Assembly: GCA_900129675.1 (NCBI GenBank)
Contig: FSRD01000001.1
Span: 8,049,501 to 8,113,500 of the forward strand
Length of the DNA stretch: 64,000 nt
Direction of reading: 5' to 3'
Origin: Bradyrhizobium erythrophlei
GTDB lineage: Bacteria; Pseudomonadota; Alphaproteobacteria; Rhizobiales; Xanthobacteraceae
Part shown: positions 24,473-37,204 of the stretch, piece after piece
How the letters are laid out: every line of letters starts with the position of its first letter
How positions within the stretch are numbered: position 1 is the stretch's first letter
Position numbers and translations under genes: made by a program
The notes under the pieces: model-generated
Seen by the model: the letters and a program-made list of their open reading frames with translations, nothing else
What the model was told of the DNA's origin: nothing
Database searches by the model: none

Positions 24473-24668
24473 GCGTGATCGGATCGAATTACTAGCACGC
24501 GCGCAGGACGCGTGGGACCGTGCGCCGCAAGACACAATGAAAGCGGTTTTCGAATGGCGTGGAAAAAACTACGTCGTCTCGCACTCGTCAGTTCAGTTGC
24601 GCATTCACACTGAGGAAGGCATCAAGGTCTCGTTCAGCGGGAGGTTGAGTGCCGGTCAAGACGGTTGA
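24417..24668 (+). CDS. hypothetical protein at a junction
   Basis: 83 residues: DQLTERDRIELLARAQDAWD, then RAPQDTMKAVFEWRGKNYVV and SVQLRIHTEEGIKV. The helix-then-strands layout is protein-like. The start is uncertain because the frame begins inside the broken DUF1810 gene; ATG codons at 24438 and 24453 are possible. Its end runs into the truncated nfeD gene on the other strand. Confidence 0.4.
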   Translation: MRRDYDLMTDITMIDQLTERDRIELLARAQDAWDRAPQDTMKAVFEWRGKNYVVSHSSVQLRIHTEEGIKVSFSGRLSAGQDG

Positions 24669-25715
24669 GACAAGCTCCCGCTGACGCCGCCAAGGCCGAG
24701 AACCACGGTCGGGTTGAAGGTTTCAACGATCAGGAACGTGATCCCCAGCAGCATCAAGGCCAGGCCAGCGCAGTTGATCGGCAGCATGTTGAGGGCATAG
24801 AGGCCGAGCAGCAGACAGATCGTCCCGACCACTCCCGGCGCGATGGCGCCCGGGGTGGAGAACTCGAAGATTCAGACCGTAGATGCCGACCATCAGCAGA
24901 ATGAAAGCGACGTTGGGATCGGTGATGACGGACAGAAGCCGGATCAGCCAGCCGGGATCGAGTCGCTCGATCGTCAGGCCCTTTGTCGCCAACTGCCGCA
25001 TATCGCCACCTGCGAGCTCGACCGTGCGGCCGTCGATCAGCTGAAGCAGTTCGGTCGGGTTGCGCGCGACGAGATCGATGACATTCGCCTGCAATGCGCC
25101 GCTGGCGGAAAGACTGGCGGCCTCGCGCACCGCTTTCTCGGCCCAATCGGCGTTGCGCCCGCGCAGTTCGGCGAGGCTGCGGATCAGCGCAACCGCGTCG
25201 TTCGTCGCTTTCGCCGTCATGGCATCCTTCAACGCAGGCTGCTGCGCATCGTCCTTTTTGTCCTTGCCGTCCTTGTCTGGGGCGCTGCCTGGCAGACCCG
25301 GCAGCGGGCCGCCGATCTGCACGGGCGTCGTGGCGCCCAGATTGGTGCCTGGCACCATGGCCGCGATATGCGTTGCGTAGAGAATGTAGGTGCCCGCGCT
25401 CGCCGCATGGGCACCGGATGGAGCGACGTAGCCAATGACGGGAACAGAGGATCCGAGCACGTCGGCGATGATCTCGCGCATGCTAGTTGCGAGGCCGCCC
25501 GGCGTGTTCAGACGCAGGATAACGACGTCGACCCGCCGTTCGCCCGCCGTCGTCAGCGCTTCTTTCACGTATCTGGCGGTTGCCGGACCAATTGCCCCGT
25601 CGATCTCGATCATCAGTGCGGGTCTGCCGCTCTCCTCCGCTGACAGGAGCGCGGGAGAGGCAAACTGGACAGCGGCAGCAATCGCCGCAACAAGGGTCGC
25701 CTGCACCATCCTCAC
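24656..25715 (-). pseudogene. nfeD: NfeD-type membrane serine protease, frameshifted
   Basis: A signal peptide (VQATLVAAIAAAVQFASPAL) is followed by a ClpP-like domain: IDGAIGPATARYVKEALTTA, VILRLNTPGGLATSMREIIA, and APSGAHAASAGTYILYATHI with the nucleophilic Ser. The membrane part starts with VAFILLMVGIYGLN and then shifts frame at CTGAATCTTCGAG (one extra base). The continuing frame gives FEFSTPGAIAPGVVGTICLL and ALMLLGITFLIVETFNP, as in intact NfeD. It stops at 24656 without the C-terminal OB-fold. Intact relatives process membrane proteins such as stomatins; this copy lost that ability twice over. Confidence 0.75.
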
Positions 25716-25919
25716 GGCAAGACTCCCTAATAAGACGATATATGGAGGTAGTCTTCCCGCACCTCAATAGGACTGCCAAAGGCGGAAGTGCAGGTTGCTT
25801 TGACCCCAATCGCAGCAGGGCTCCAACGGCTATCGCATCGCTACATCAGTTTGCTGCTCGTCGAAGAACGCGCTCGGCACCGAAAAAGGGGCGCAAGTTG
25901 CAGGACAACCAGAACTCGT
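25716..25919. other. intergenic, no gene seen
   Basis: No protein-like frame or RNA is seen between nfeD and phhB. Confidence 0.4.
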
Positions 25920-26264
25920 TCACGCCGTGGCCGTCCGAGCGAATATGCGGTCAATCTTGGTGGCCATGATGAAGTCGTTCTCATGCAGTCCCTTGATCTT
26001 CTTTGTCTGCAGAGAGACCGTCGCATTGCCCCAACCGAAGCTGATATTCGGGTGATGGCCTTCGGCTTCCGCGAGTTCACCAATCTTCTGAACAAAGGCA
26101 AGCGCCTCTCGGAAATTGCGAAACCGGAAGCTCCGCTCGATGCGGTGAGCTTCCTCCGCCAGTTGCCGGGCCTGTGCCTGAAAGAGCTCAGCGTGCTCGC
26201 GCGTGAGTGGGGGTATTCCCCCGCGACAGGGAGTACAGGTTTTGCTAGCAAGAGCTTCGGTCAT
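25920..26264 (-). CDS. phhB: pterin-4a-carbinolamine dehydratase
   Basis: 114 residues. It dehydrates 4a-hydroxytetrahydrobiopterin in pterin recycling for aromatic amino-acid hydroxylases, and homologues also act in molybdopterin-related metabolism. The family signature is clear: RSFRFRNFREALAFVQKIGE, then EAEGHHPNISFGWGNATVSL with the paired His, and a C-terminal DFIMATKIDRIF. The start is the ATG at 26264, with a GAGGGG ribosome site; the frame extends to 26309 without support. It lies 85 bp after fdxA on the same strand. No aromatic hydroxylase gene is in the window. Confidence 0.85.
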   Translation of the reverse strand: MTEALASKTCTPCRGGIPPLTREHAELFQAQARQLAEEAHRIERSFRFRNFREALAFVQKIGELAEAEGHHPNISFGWGNATVSLQTKKIKGLHENDFIMATKIDRIFARTATA

Positions 26265-26348
26265 GTTGCTTGCCCCTCGTGTCAACCTTCGCCCGCATAA
26301 GGCTCGCAAACTGCGAAGGTGAATGTTGCGGCGCGGGCGCTGTCCGCC

Positions 26349-26684
26349 TCAATCACCCGCGCCGGGATTTGGCGAGAAGTATTGGAGTTTGTCCGGCTTC
26401 CCCTCCCACTCCTTGGAGTCGGGCGGGGGCGCTTTTTTGACCGTAATATTTGGCCAGATTTTCGCGTATTCCGCATTCAGCGACAGCCATTTCTCAAGCC
26501 CCAGCTCGGTGTCAGGCTTGATCGCGTCGACCGGGCATTCCGGCACGCAGACCCCGCAATCGATGCATTCGTCCGGGTGGATGACGAGCATGTTCTCGCC
26601 CTCGTAGAAGCAGTCCACGGGGCACACGTCGACGCAGTCCATGATCTTGCAGCGAATACAGCTCTCGTTGACGACGAAGGTCAA
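26349..26684 (-). CDS. fdxA: 7Fe ferredoxin FdxA
   Basis: 111 residues. A small cytosolic electron carrier. CIRCKIMDCVDVCPVDC provides the [3Fe-4S] ligands and CIDCGVCVPECPVDA the [4Fe-4S] ligands, followed by the usual alpha-proteobacterial extension (LEKWLSLNAEYAKIWPNITV). The only start that fits the family is TTG at 26684 (TTGACCTTCGTC), with AGGA about eight bases upstream. A TTG start suggests modest translation. It precedes phhB on the same strand, perhaps in one transcript. Confidence 0.9.
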   Translation of the reverse strand: MTFVVNESCIRCKIMDCVDVCPVDCFYEGENMLVIHPDECIDCGVCVPECPVDAIKPDTELGLEKWLSLNAEYAKIWPNITVKKAPPPDSKEWEGKPDKLQYFSPNPGAGD

Positions 26685-26722
26685 TTAAGTGTCCTTTCAG
26701 CAGATCGCAGCGGCAAACTCAT

Positions 26723-27323
26723 TCATGGTGTCCGTCTGTCCTCGTGGTGCTCGTTCATTGGTTGAAAATGGACGCACAGAAGACCTACGTCCTCTGGCTG
26801 AATCGGAACACCGAGGAACAAGCATTCAGCGGCCGAGGGGCCCGTGCTCGGCAGGTTGCCGCAGATCTCTCTGCCGAAGTACGTGCAGTCCTGGCAAACA
26901 CCGAAGCGCCGATGGGCCCCACTCGTAGCTAGAGTGGACAGCACCTGGTGCAGGGCGCGACGCATCGCAGTTCGCTCTGTCGCGTCGAGCGAATCCACAG
27001 CGCGCACCAGAACCTCGAACGGATCGCGTGCAAGCGCTTTTTTGCCCTTGCTCGTCAGTCGCAGACTTACGCTTCGCCCGTCCGTCTTGAATGGCTGTCG
27101 GACACAACCCACCCGCTTCAAGCGCCTTAATGGCTTGTGTTGCAGTGCCGCGGGTTGTCGCTTGAAATTCCGCGAATGCCGACGGGGTCCGCGAGAACGG
27201 GTTGGCACGCGCGAAGAAGCGGAGCGCCATCCATTGGGCCGGACTGAGTTCGCCGTCATAGCCCTCAGCTTGTACGAGCCGTCCCACTTGCAGCAGGAGC
27301 TCTGCCGTTTCGCGCGCTGACAT
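26723..27323 (-). pseudogene. MarR-type regulator with Cys-rich tail, frameshifted
   Basis: From the ATG at 27323: MSARETAELLLQVGRLVQAE, LSPAQWMALRFFARANPFSR and TRGTATQAIKALE, the first half of a MarR winged helix. The wing continues one frame over: VRQPFKTDGRSVSLRLTSKG and FEVLVRAVDSLDATERTAMR. The C-terminal extension FGVCQDCTYFGREICGNLPS, AAECLFLGVPIQPEDVGLLC holds six Cys, an unusual addition that suggests a metal or redox sensor. The shift lies in GAAGCGGGTGGGTTGTG near 27115. It is divergent from rpoH/gltB and in line with fdxA. Confidence 0.7.
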
Positions 27324-27420
27324 GATTACCTCTTCGGAAATATAATAGTGTTTCGCAATTAACTTGACAACCGATCGGATGCAGATAATTTTGTTTCGAA
27401 ACTAGTTGGAGGGCTTGATC

Positions 27421-27576
27421 ATGGCCCGCAACGCAGCCCTGCCGATCCTTACGGCCGAACCCGGCCTCACCCATTATCTTGAGGAAATCCGGCGGTTCCC
27501 GATGTTGGAGCGCCAGGAAGAATACATGCTAGCCAAGCGCTGGCGCGAGCACGGCGAATCGCCGAACTCAAGCTGA
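27421..27576 (+). pseudogene. rpoH: rpoH (sigma-32) N-terminal stub
   Basis: 51 residues: MARNAALPILTAEPGLTHYL, then EEIRRFPMLERQEEYMLAKR and WREHGESPNSS. This is the start of alphaproteobacterial heat-shock sigma factors through region 1.2; all core-binding and DNA-binding regions are missing. It is not functional as a sigma factor. Confidence 0.75.
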
Positions 27577-27719
27577 AAATGGTCGAACGGCAGATTTGAA
27601 GCGAGCGATGCCAGCGGCTTCAAACCCGGCCCGCGACGGCAACCAGCCCGGCGGCGATCTTTCAGCAGCGCCGCCGTTCGGCGCCTTCGCGCCAAACCGG
27701 GCGCAGCAAGAGGACGAAG

Positions 27720-32463
<4,744 letters not shown>

Positions 32464-32465
<2 letters not shown>

Positions 32466-32506
32466 ACATGATCCGGAAAAGTGGGCACCGGTTTTCCGGT
32501 CGGGAG
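32464..32506. repeat. palindromic rhizobial intergenic element
   Basis: GAACATGATCCGGAAAAGTG then GGCACCGGTTTTCCGGTCGG: CCGGAAAA at 32473 pairs with TTTTCCGG at 32492. Such CCGGAAAA...TTTTCCGG units are scattered in Bradyrhizobium-type genomes. Directly after the gltB stop it may also act as a transcript-end hairpin. Confidence 0.6.
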
Positions 32507-32678
32507 ATCGACCGTCACGATCGCAAATACGCGCCGGCTGCCGAGCGCGTGAAGAGCTATCGAGAATTTGTCGTGCCGCTCGGAGGAGCCGTCCACAGCA
32601 TCAAAACCGGAAGTCGCAGCCTGATGTTTTGCTCAGGCTCCCGCTCGAAAACCTCCGCATGTACGGAGAGCGCAAGAA
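32507..32678. other. gltB-nuoB spacer
   Basis: No gene seen. It should hold the nuoB promoter. Confidence 0.4.
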
Positions 32679-33254
32679 ATGACAAACGTCACCCAGCCGC
32701 TCGTCACACCGCCGCCGAAGGGAATCCTCGATCCACGCACTGGCCGACCGATTGGTGCCGACGATCCCTCGTTCGGGACCCTCAACAACGAGCTTGCGGA
32801 CAAGGGCTTTCTCGTTACCGCGACGGACGAACTGATCACCTGGGCGCGCACCGGCTCGCTGATGTGGATGACGTTCGGACTTGCCTGCTGTGCGATCGAG
32901 ATGATGCAGATGTCGATGCCGCGCTACGATGCCGAGCGTTTCGGCTTCGCCCCGCGCGCGTCACCTCGTCAGTCCGACGTGATGATCGTGGCCGGCACGC
33001 TCTGCAACAAGATGGCGCCTGCTTTACGCAAGGTCTATGACCAGATGCCGGAGCCGCGCTACGTGATCTCCATGGGCTCCTGCGCCAATGGCGGCGGTTA
33101 CTATCATTATTCCTATTCGGTCGTGCGGGGTTGCGACCGCATCGTGCCGGTTGACATCTACGTTCCCGGCTGCCCGCCGACCGCGGAGGCGCTGCTCTAC
33201 GGGGTCATGCTGTTGCAGAAGAAGATCCGCCGCACCGGCACCATCGAGCGCTGA
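32679..33254 (+). CDS. nuoB: NADH-quinone oxidoreductase subunit B
   Basis: 191 residues. The subunit carries the terminal [4Fe-4S] cluster N2 of complex I at the membrane interface. The ligands are visible: the double Cys in MTFGLACCAIEMMQ, the Cys in VISMGSCANGGGYYHYS, and the Cys in DIYVPGCPPTAEALLYG. An N-terminal extension (VTQPLVTPPPKGILDPRTGR) precedes the conserved core. The ATG at 32679 has GGAGAG upstream. No other nuo gene is beside it, so it is a solitary copy separate from any nuo operon, perhaps a spare paralogue. Confidence 0.92.
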   Translation: MTNVTQPLVTPPPKGILDPRTGRPIGADDPSFGTLNNELADKGFLVTATDELITWARTGSLMWMTFGLACCAIEMMQMSMPRYDAERFGFAPRASPRQSDVMIVAGTLCNKMAPALRKVYDQMPEPRYVISMGSCANGGGYYHYSYSVVRGCDRIVPVDIYVPGCPPTAEALLYGVMLLQKKIRRTGTIER

Positions 33255-33437
33255 TTGGCGCGGCCAGTGCGTCAGCGCCGGGCTTGGTCCGAAGCGTGTG
33301 AAGCTGCTTTAGGACCAGCTCGGAGTCTCCATGATCGACGCTCTCCGACGGGCCGCCGAGGTTGGCCGGTTCTGCAGCATCCGCGGCTTCGAAACGAAGG
33401 TCGAACGCACGTCCGATCCTGAATCTCGGAATTGGTC

Positions 33438-33545
33438 ATGGTTCTTGTCCCCATGTCTCGCTTCGCCATCGACGTGGTGGCGCAAGCGCCGATACCTATC
33501 ATCAAACTCGTTCACGACGATACCGACCCGGAGGACTCAACATGA
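33438..33545 (+). CDS. 35-residue peptide overlapping the next gene
   Basis: MVLVPMSRFAIDVVAQAPIP then IIKLVHDDTDPEDST. Its stop overlaps the next ATG as ATGA, the arrangement of coupled genes, and the GGAGG serving the next gene lies inside it. No family is recognised. Confidence 0.4.
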   Translation: MVLVPMSRFAIDVVAQAPIPIIKLVHDDTDPEDST

Positions 33546-34036
33546 CCCAACACACAAGCCCGCGCACCATGGCCCGGCAGAACCTGCTGGTGGCGGCTGT
33601 CAACGAAGCGCTGACGCACCAACTAATCACGCTAGAGTGTGAACCCGTAACGCCGGCCACTTTTGAATTCACCCTCGATGGGCGTCCCGTCATCAGTTAC
33701 GTCGATGACGCGGGCTTTGATGAAGTCACTGTGCATGTGACCTGCCGCCCGACTGCGCTGGGCCAGCGCGACATCCATTGTGCAATATTACATGAATGGC
33801 GCAAGTTTGGTGAGGCTGTCACCTTCGGCTGGCTGGAGCGGCGCTCCGGAAAATATATGCAATCTGGCATCGACTATCACGGCACCAAGCAGATCACCAA
33901 GGCGCTGGGCGCGCTGATGGTTGAGCCGCGCGGCTTCGACACCAAGCCGGTCAAGGGCAGTTACGATTTTCACCTTGAGCTTGAGAGCGTGTTCGGTCCA
34001 GTGCGTCGAGGTCGACATTATCCCGGTCGGCAATGA
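33542..34036 (+). CDS. hypothetical, possibly phage-derived
   Basis: 164 residues from the ATG at 33542 (GGAGG seven bases upstream). The start is helical (ARQNLLVAAVNEALTHQLIT), the centre beta-rich (VTPATFEFTLDGRPVISYVD, DEVTVHVTCRPTALGQRDIH) and the end DFHLELESVFGPV. The last dozen residues are basic and out of character. Shifting one base near 33998 would give VEVDIIPVGNDGEN and a stop at 34048, which looks more natural, so a late frameshift is likely. Company and style suggest phage or island cargo. Confidence 0.45.
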   Translation: MTQHTSPRTMARQNLLVAAVNEALTHQLITLECEPVTPATFEFTLDGRPVISYVDDAGFDEVTVHVTCRPTALGQRDIHCAILHEWRKFGEAVTFGWLERRSGKYMQSGIDYHGTKQITKALGALMVEPRGFDTKPVKGSYDFHLELESVFGPVRRGRHYPGRQ

Positions 34037-34220
34037 CGGCGAGAACTGATTCAGCCGCGCCCGCCACGGCGCGCACCAATGGTGGCGACCCAATGCCGAC
34101 GATCCTGAAAAGGCCAGAGATGAAGATAAATGCAGCACTCGAGAACGCATGAATAAGTTCAACGCTGAAAAGCGGACGCAATAGCGCTTGATACTTTGCG
34201 CACTGGAAAGAAAGCCCCGA

Positions 34221-34424
34221 ATGATTGAACCGACCAAAGACGATATTGGCCGCGCTGTGGTCTATACCGGCAATCGGTATCCGGGCGGCAAGTTGGAAGA
34301 AGGCGTCATTACATCCTTCAACGATTATCGGGTGTTCGTCCGCTATGGCTCCGATAAAGGCAGCAAGAGCACATCGCGGGAAGATTTGGAGTGGGTGAAG
34401 GCAATGGGGTCCGACCCGACCTAG
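34221..34424 (+). CDS. 67-residue hypothetical protein
   Basis: MIEPTKDDIGRAVVYTGNRY, then GGKLEEGVITSFNDYRVFVR and YGSDKGSKSTSREDLEWV. Short beta strands as in a small SH3-like barrel. It resembles small phage and prophage proteins of unknown role. It is followed within 40 bp by an IS701-type element. Confidence 0.55.
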   Translation: MIEPTKDDIGRAVVYTGNRYPGGKLEEGVITSFNDYRVFVRYGSDKGSKSTSREDLEWVKAMGSDPT

Positions 34425-34460
34425 CCCCACCATTGGCGCTGCTGGGTGGCCGTCCTAACA

Positions 34461-35845
34461 TTACAGTTGCCGTTTTGTTTTGAAGTGGGCTCGCTGAGCG
34501 ACCGCCTGATGAGCTCTACGCCAGAGTGACCATGCGATGATGTGTGCGGGTTGTATCCGCTTTCGCGCGAGCCTGACGGCAATGCGTCGGACTTCCTGGA
34601 TCGACCATCGGATCAACGACGGCGTGGCTATGGTTTGACCCTTGCCGTGGTTCGGCGTTTGGTTTTTTTTGGCGCCGGCGGATTGGCGCGATGGCGGATC
34701 ACCGCCATCATGGCGAAGGCGAGCATCACCATGGAAACGTGGCAATGCCAGCCGTGCCAGGATCTGCTCTCGTTGTGGTCGAGCCCGAACTCGTTCTTGG
34801 CGGTCTCGAAACTGTCCTCGATTGCCCACCGATGGCCTTCGACCCCCACCAGTGTCTCGATCGATGTTGCCGCTGGGCACCAGGTGGTGAAGAAGGCGAG
34901 ATCGCCATCGGCGATACGACGACGGATCAGCAGACCGCGTGTCCAAAGGCCCGGATTTTCGTCGTTTGGTTCTCCGGCCAGGTCGGCCAATTCGAGATAG
35001 CACCAATCATGCAGCCGCGGTCCTTTGGTTCCGGCCCCTGCTGACAGGCGTTTCCAGTCGGACGCACGCCGCGTCAGGGCGATGTCGGCAGCCGTGCCGG
35101 CGACCGATCGACGCTTGCCCCAGGATCGAAATACATGCGCGCTGCTGACCCCCAGGACATAGCCTTTGCCTGCGCGACGCAGTTGCTGTTCAATGTCACC
35201 GACACCGTAGACCGTATCGCCTGCAACCCACTTGAACGGGACAGGCGCGGCTATGGCGCGTGCGATCATTCTCGTCGCAAGCTTTGGTTTGGTCGCAAAG
35301 CCGGTATCGGGGGGCACGTATGCGGCTTTCAGTCGATCTGGATCGTCGGTCCATTCCTTCGGAAGATACAGCGCGCGGTCGATGAAAGCATGACCGTGGC
35401 ACGAAACGTAGGCCGCGAAGACGCCGATCTGGCAGTTCGTGATCTTGCCCGCCGAACCAGTGTACTGACGCGCCACGCCGCACGACGCTTTGCCCTGTTT
35501 GAGAAAGCCGGTCTCATCGATCACGAGGACCGCGTCATCGTCCGCCAAATGCTCGATGACATAATCGCGGACGATATCGCGCAAGGCATCCGCATCCCAA
35601 TCCCTGCGACCCAGGATCGCCTGTTGCCGCCATGGGCCAGGATCGCCTGCGGCCTCAGCGCGCATCCAACCAGTCTTGCGTTGCTCATCTCCAAGCAGAC
35701 CTTCCAGAAACAAGCCAGCATTCTTCGCAACACGCTCTTGCCCGAACAATGGACGTATCCGCTTCTTGATCTCCCGAAGCGACGCCGCCCACAACGCAAG
35801 CGTCTCTTCACTCGACGCTGTCCGCGTCCACGATGTTCGAATCAT
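34461..35845 (-). CDS. IS701-family transposase with A8 frameshift site
   Basis: From the ATG at 35845, 405 residues in one frame: FGQERVAKNAGLFLEGLLGD, DDDAVLVIDETGFLKQGKAS (first Asp), VPFKWVAGDTVYGVGDIEQQ (second Asp) and GHRWAIEDSFETAKNEFGLD (Glu). This is a complete DDE set. The frame ends soon after PPAPKKT at 34628. One frame away the usual IS701 C-terminus continues: LIRWSIQEVRRIAVRLARKR, IQPAHIIAWSLWRRAHQAVA and RAHFKTKRQL, stopping at 34461. The switch falls on a run of eight A (CCAAAAAAAACC). Either -1 slippage or polymerase stuttering makes the full protein, or it is a fresh lesion. Confidence 0.75.
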
Positions 35846-35887
35846 GGTTGCCCATGGATTCAGAAAACCTCACAAAAGGCAACTGTA
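34461..35887 (-). mobile_element. IS701-type element
   Basis: The terminal inverted repeats are TACAGTTGCCGTTTTGT from 34462 and its near-complement ACAAAAGGCAACTGTA ending at 35887. One transposase gene fills the element, and its stop codon lies inside the left repeat. I could not establish a target duplication. Confidence 0.75.
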
Positions 35888-36087
35888 TTGCTAAGGCCAT
35901 TTAAACGGGCATTAAATATCTGATAATATTAAACAAACCTCCTTGCAAAATTCAGGTTAGGGGGTCCCCCACAGGAGCTTAGTGCCGAATCGTCCCGTTT
36001 CAACCGGGCGTCGTCTCCTTGTGGCCGATGCTCGTTGCAACGATCCGATTCGAACTAAACTCCTGTCCAAAGATGATGGAGAGTTCG
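35888..36087. other. A/T-rich spacer, no gene seen
   Basis: An A/T-rich edge next to the IS701 element without a protein-like frame. Confidence 0.35.
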
Positions 36088-36276
36088 ATGGCTCGTCAAA
36101 ACAAAATCCCGCGAAAGACCAAAGCTCCGCGCGATAGCGTCAGGAATTTCGCCGCCAGCAGCACGGCACCAACCGAGCGTCCTGCGCTTGTCGAGACCGC
36201 GTCAAAGCCACCGCGTTTGGTCGACAAGGCCGAGGTTCTACGCCGGATATTTCCGCGAACCTCAAGCGTCCTGTAA
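36088..36276 (+). CDS. AlpA-like regulator, apparently truncated
   Basis: 62 residues from the ATG at 36088 (GGAGAG upstream). A basic, disordered start (MARQNKIPRKTKAPRDS) leads to KPPRLVDKAEVLRRIFPR, which resembles the opening of AlpA-type excisionase/HTH proteins, where R-L-L-D-K-x-E-V-L-x-R is followed by the helix-turn-helix. That HTH is not present: the frame ends seven residues later. It is probably a broken phage or island regulator; the resemblance is short. Confidence 0.35.
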   Translation: MARQNKIPRKTKAPRDSVRNFAASSTAPTERPALVETASKPPRLVDKAEVLRRIFPRTSSVL

Positions 36277-36416
36277 AAACTATTCGAGACCGCATCTCGC
36301 AAATGCGGCGGTCTGGGCTAAAGGCGAAGGGGAAATAGCCCGAGTGCGATTTGCCTCGCTATCGCTGCCCAACAAGCGCAGCCTTTGCCGCGGGGCCCCT
36401 CGATAGGAGGTAGGTC

Positions 36417-36698
36417 GTGGACGGAAAAATATTCAACAGCCGTGGCGTCCACGTAGCGATCGTCCTTGGCCCGGCCATCTTCGATCTCAAGGGACAGAAG
36501 ATCTATGACCTCAGAGGCGTGAACATTTACAAGCTTTCCGGAGAGCTGGTTGGACACCTGACAGACGCTCAAAGCACCAAGAGGCATTTGGACAAATCCA
36601 CCGACAAGCTGTTCCCGGAAGGTTGGGCGCGGTCTGCTGATTTGCGACGATTGCCAAGCCCTCACGGGCGGCTTTCGCGCGCCCGTAGGTTGCGCTAG
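36417..36698 (+). CDS. hypothetical strand-repeat protein
   Basis: 93 residues with a GTG start preceded by AGGAGG. IFNSRGVHVAIVLGPAIFDL, then KGQKIYDLRGVNIYKLSGEL and VGHLTDAQSTKRHLDKSTDK. The short units (RGVHVA, KGQKIY, RGVNIY) repeat roughly every ten residues, as in beta-hairpin repeats. It resembles a small conserved rhizobial protein. The last 20 residues are Arg-rich and may be altered. Function unknown. Confidence 0.6.
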   Translation: MDGKIFNSRGVHVAIVLGPAIFDLKGQKIYDLRGVNIYKLSGELVGHLTDAQSTKRHLDKSTDKLFPEGWARSADLRRLPSPHGRLSRARRLR

Positions 36699-36720
36699 GC
36701 TCTGCCGCAGGGGAAACATC

Positions 36721-37005
36721 ATGATCAGAACAGCCACCGCATTGATTGCCGTGCTCTCGGCCACCGCCGCGCACTGCCAAGCGCAACCAGCACCACTGGC
36801 CCCGGCCGCTAGGGCTGCAACGGTGCAAGAGCCGTCTGCTTATTGCCGATCCGGCGCCGCCTTTTTATTTCAGGGTTCGGGCGACGCCGAACTCGCGGCC
36901 GTTCAGCAAGGCTGCCGGCGGGGAGATATCATCGCGATATCGGCGGCGGCGCAGGGATCGGTTTTTCAGATCGGGCGCCTCTGCGATTTCAGCAAGGGGC
37001 GCTGA
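36721..37005 (+). CDS. exported small Cys protein
   Basis: 94 residues. A signal peptide (IRTATALIAVLSATAAHCQA) is followed by a proline/alanine linker and a compact part with three Cys: AYCRSGAAFLFQGSGDAELA, VQQGCRRGDIIAISAAAQGS, IGRLCDFSK. It lies 23 bp after the previous gene and probably shares its transcript. It is periplasmic by its leader. Function unknown. Confidence 0.6.
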   Translation: MIRTATALIAVLSATAAHCQAQPAPLAPAARAATVQEPSAYCRSGAAFLFQGSGDAELAAVQQGCRRGDIIAISAAAQGSVFQIGRLCDFSKGR

Positions 37006-37200
37006 TGCTCACGTCGCTTTTGATCAACGAGCGACCGAAGGCCGAATTCCTCTTGATCGCGCCGACGCAGCCAATCGCTGAAATCGCCTTCAACCAGGTT
37101 GAGGGCATGATCGCGGCCGACGCCCGGCTTCGCCGCCGCGACCGCCATGCGGCGGTCTCCTCCGACCGAGCTGTCCGCCGGAACCGCGGCAAATGTTACC
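37004..37200 (+). pseudogene. phage terminase large-subunit fragment
   Basis: LTSLLINERPKAEFLLIAPT followed by QPIAEIAFNQVEGMIAADAR matches the ATPase part of phage terminase large subunits, which contain an A-P-T-x-x-I-A-x-x-A-F motif. The Walker A part upstream and everything after AADAR are missing or out of frame. It ends against the second integrase-core IS. It is a phage fossil. Confidence 0.55.
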
Positions 37201-37204
37201 TGTG

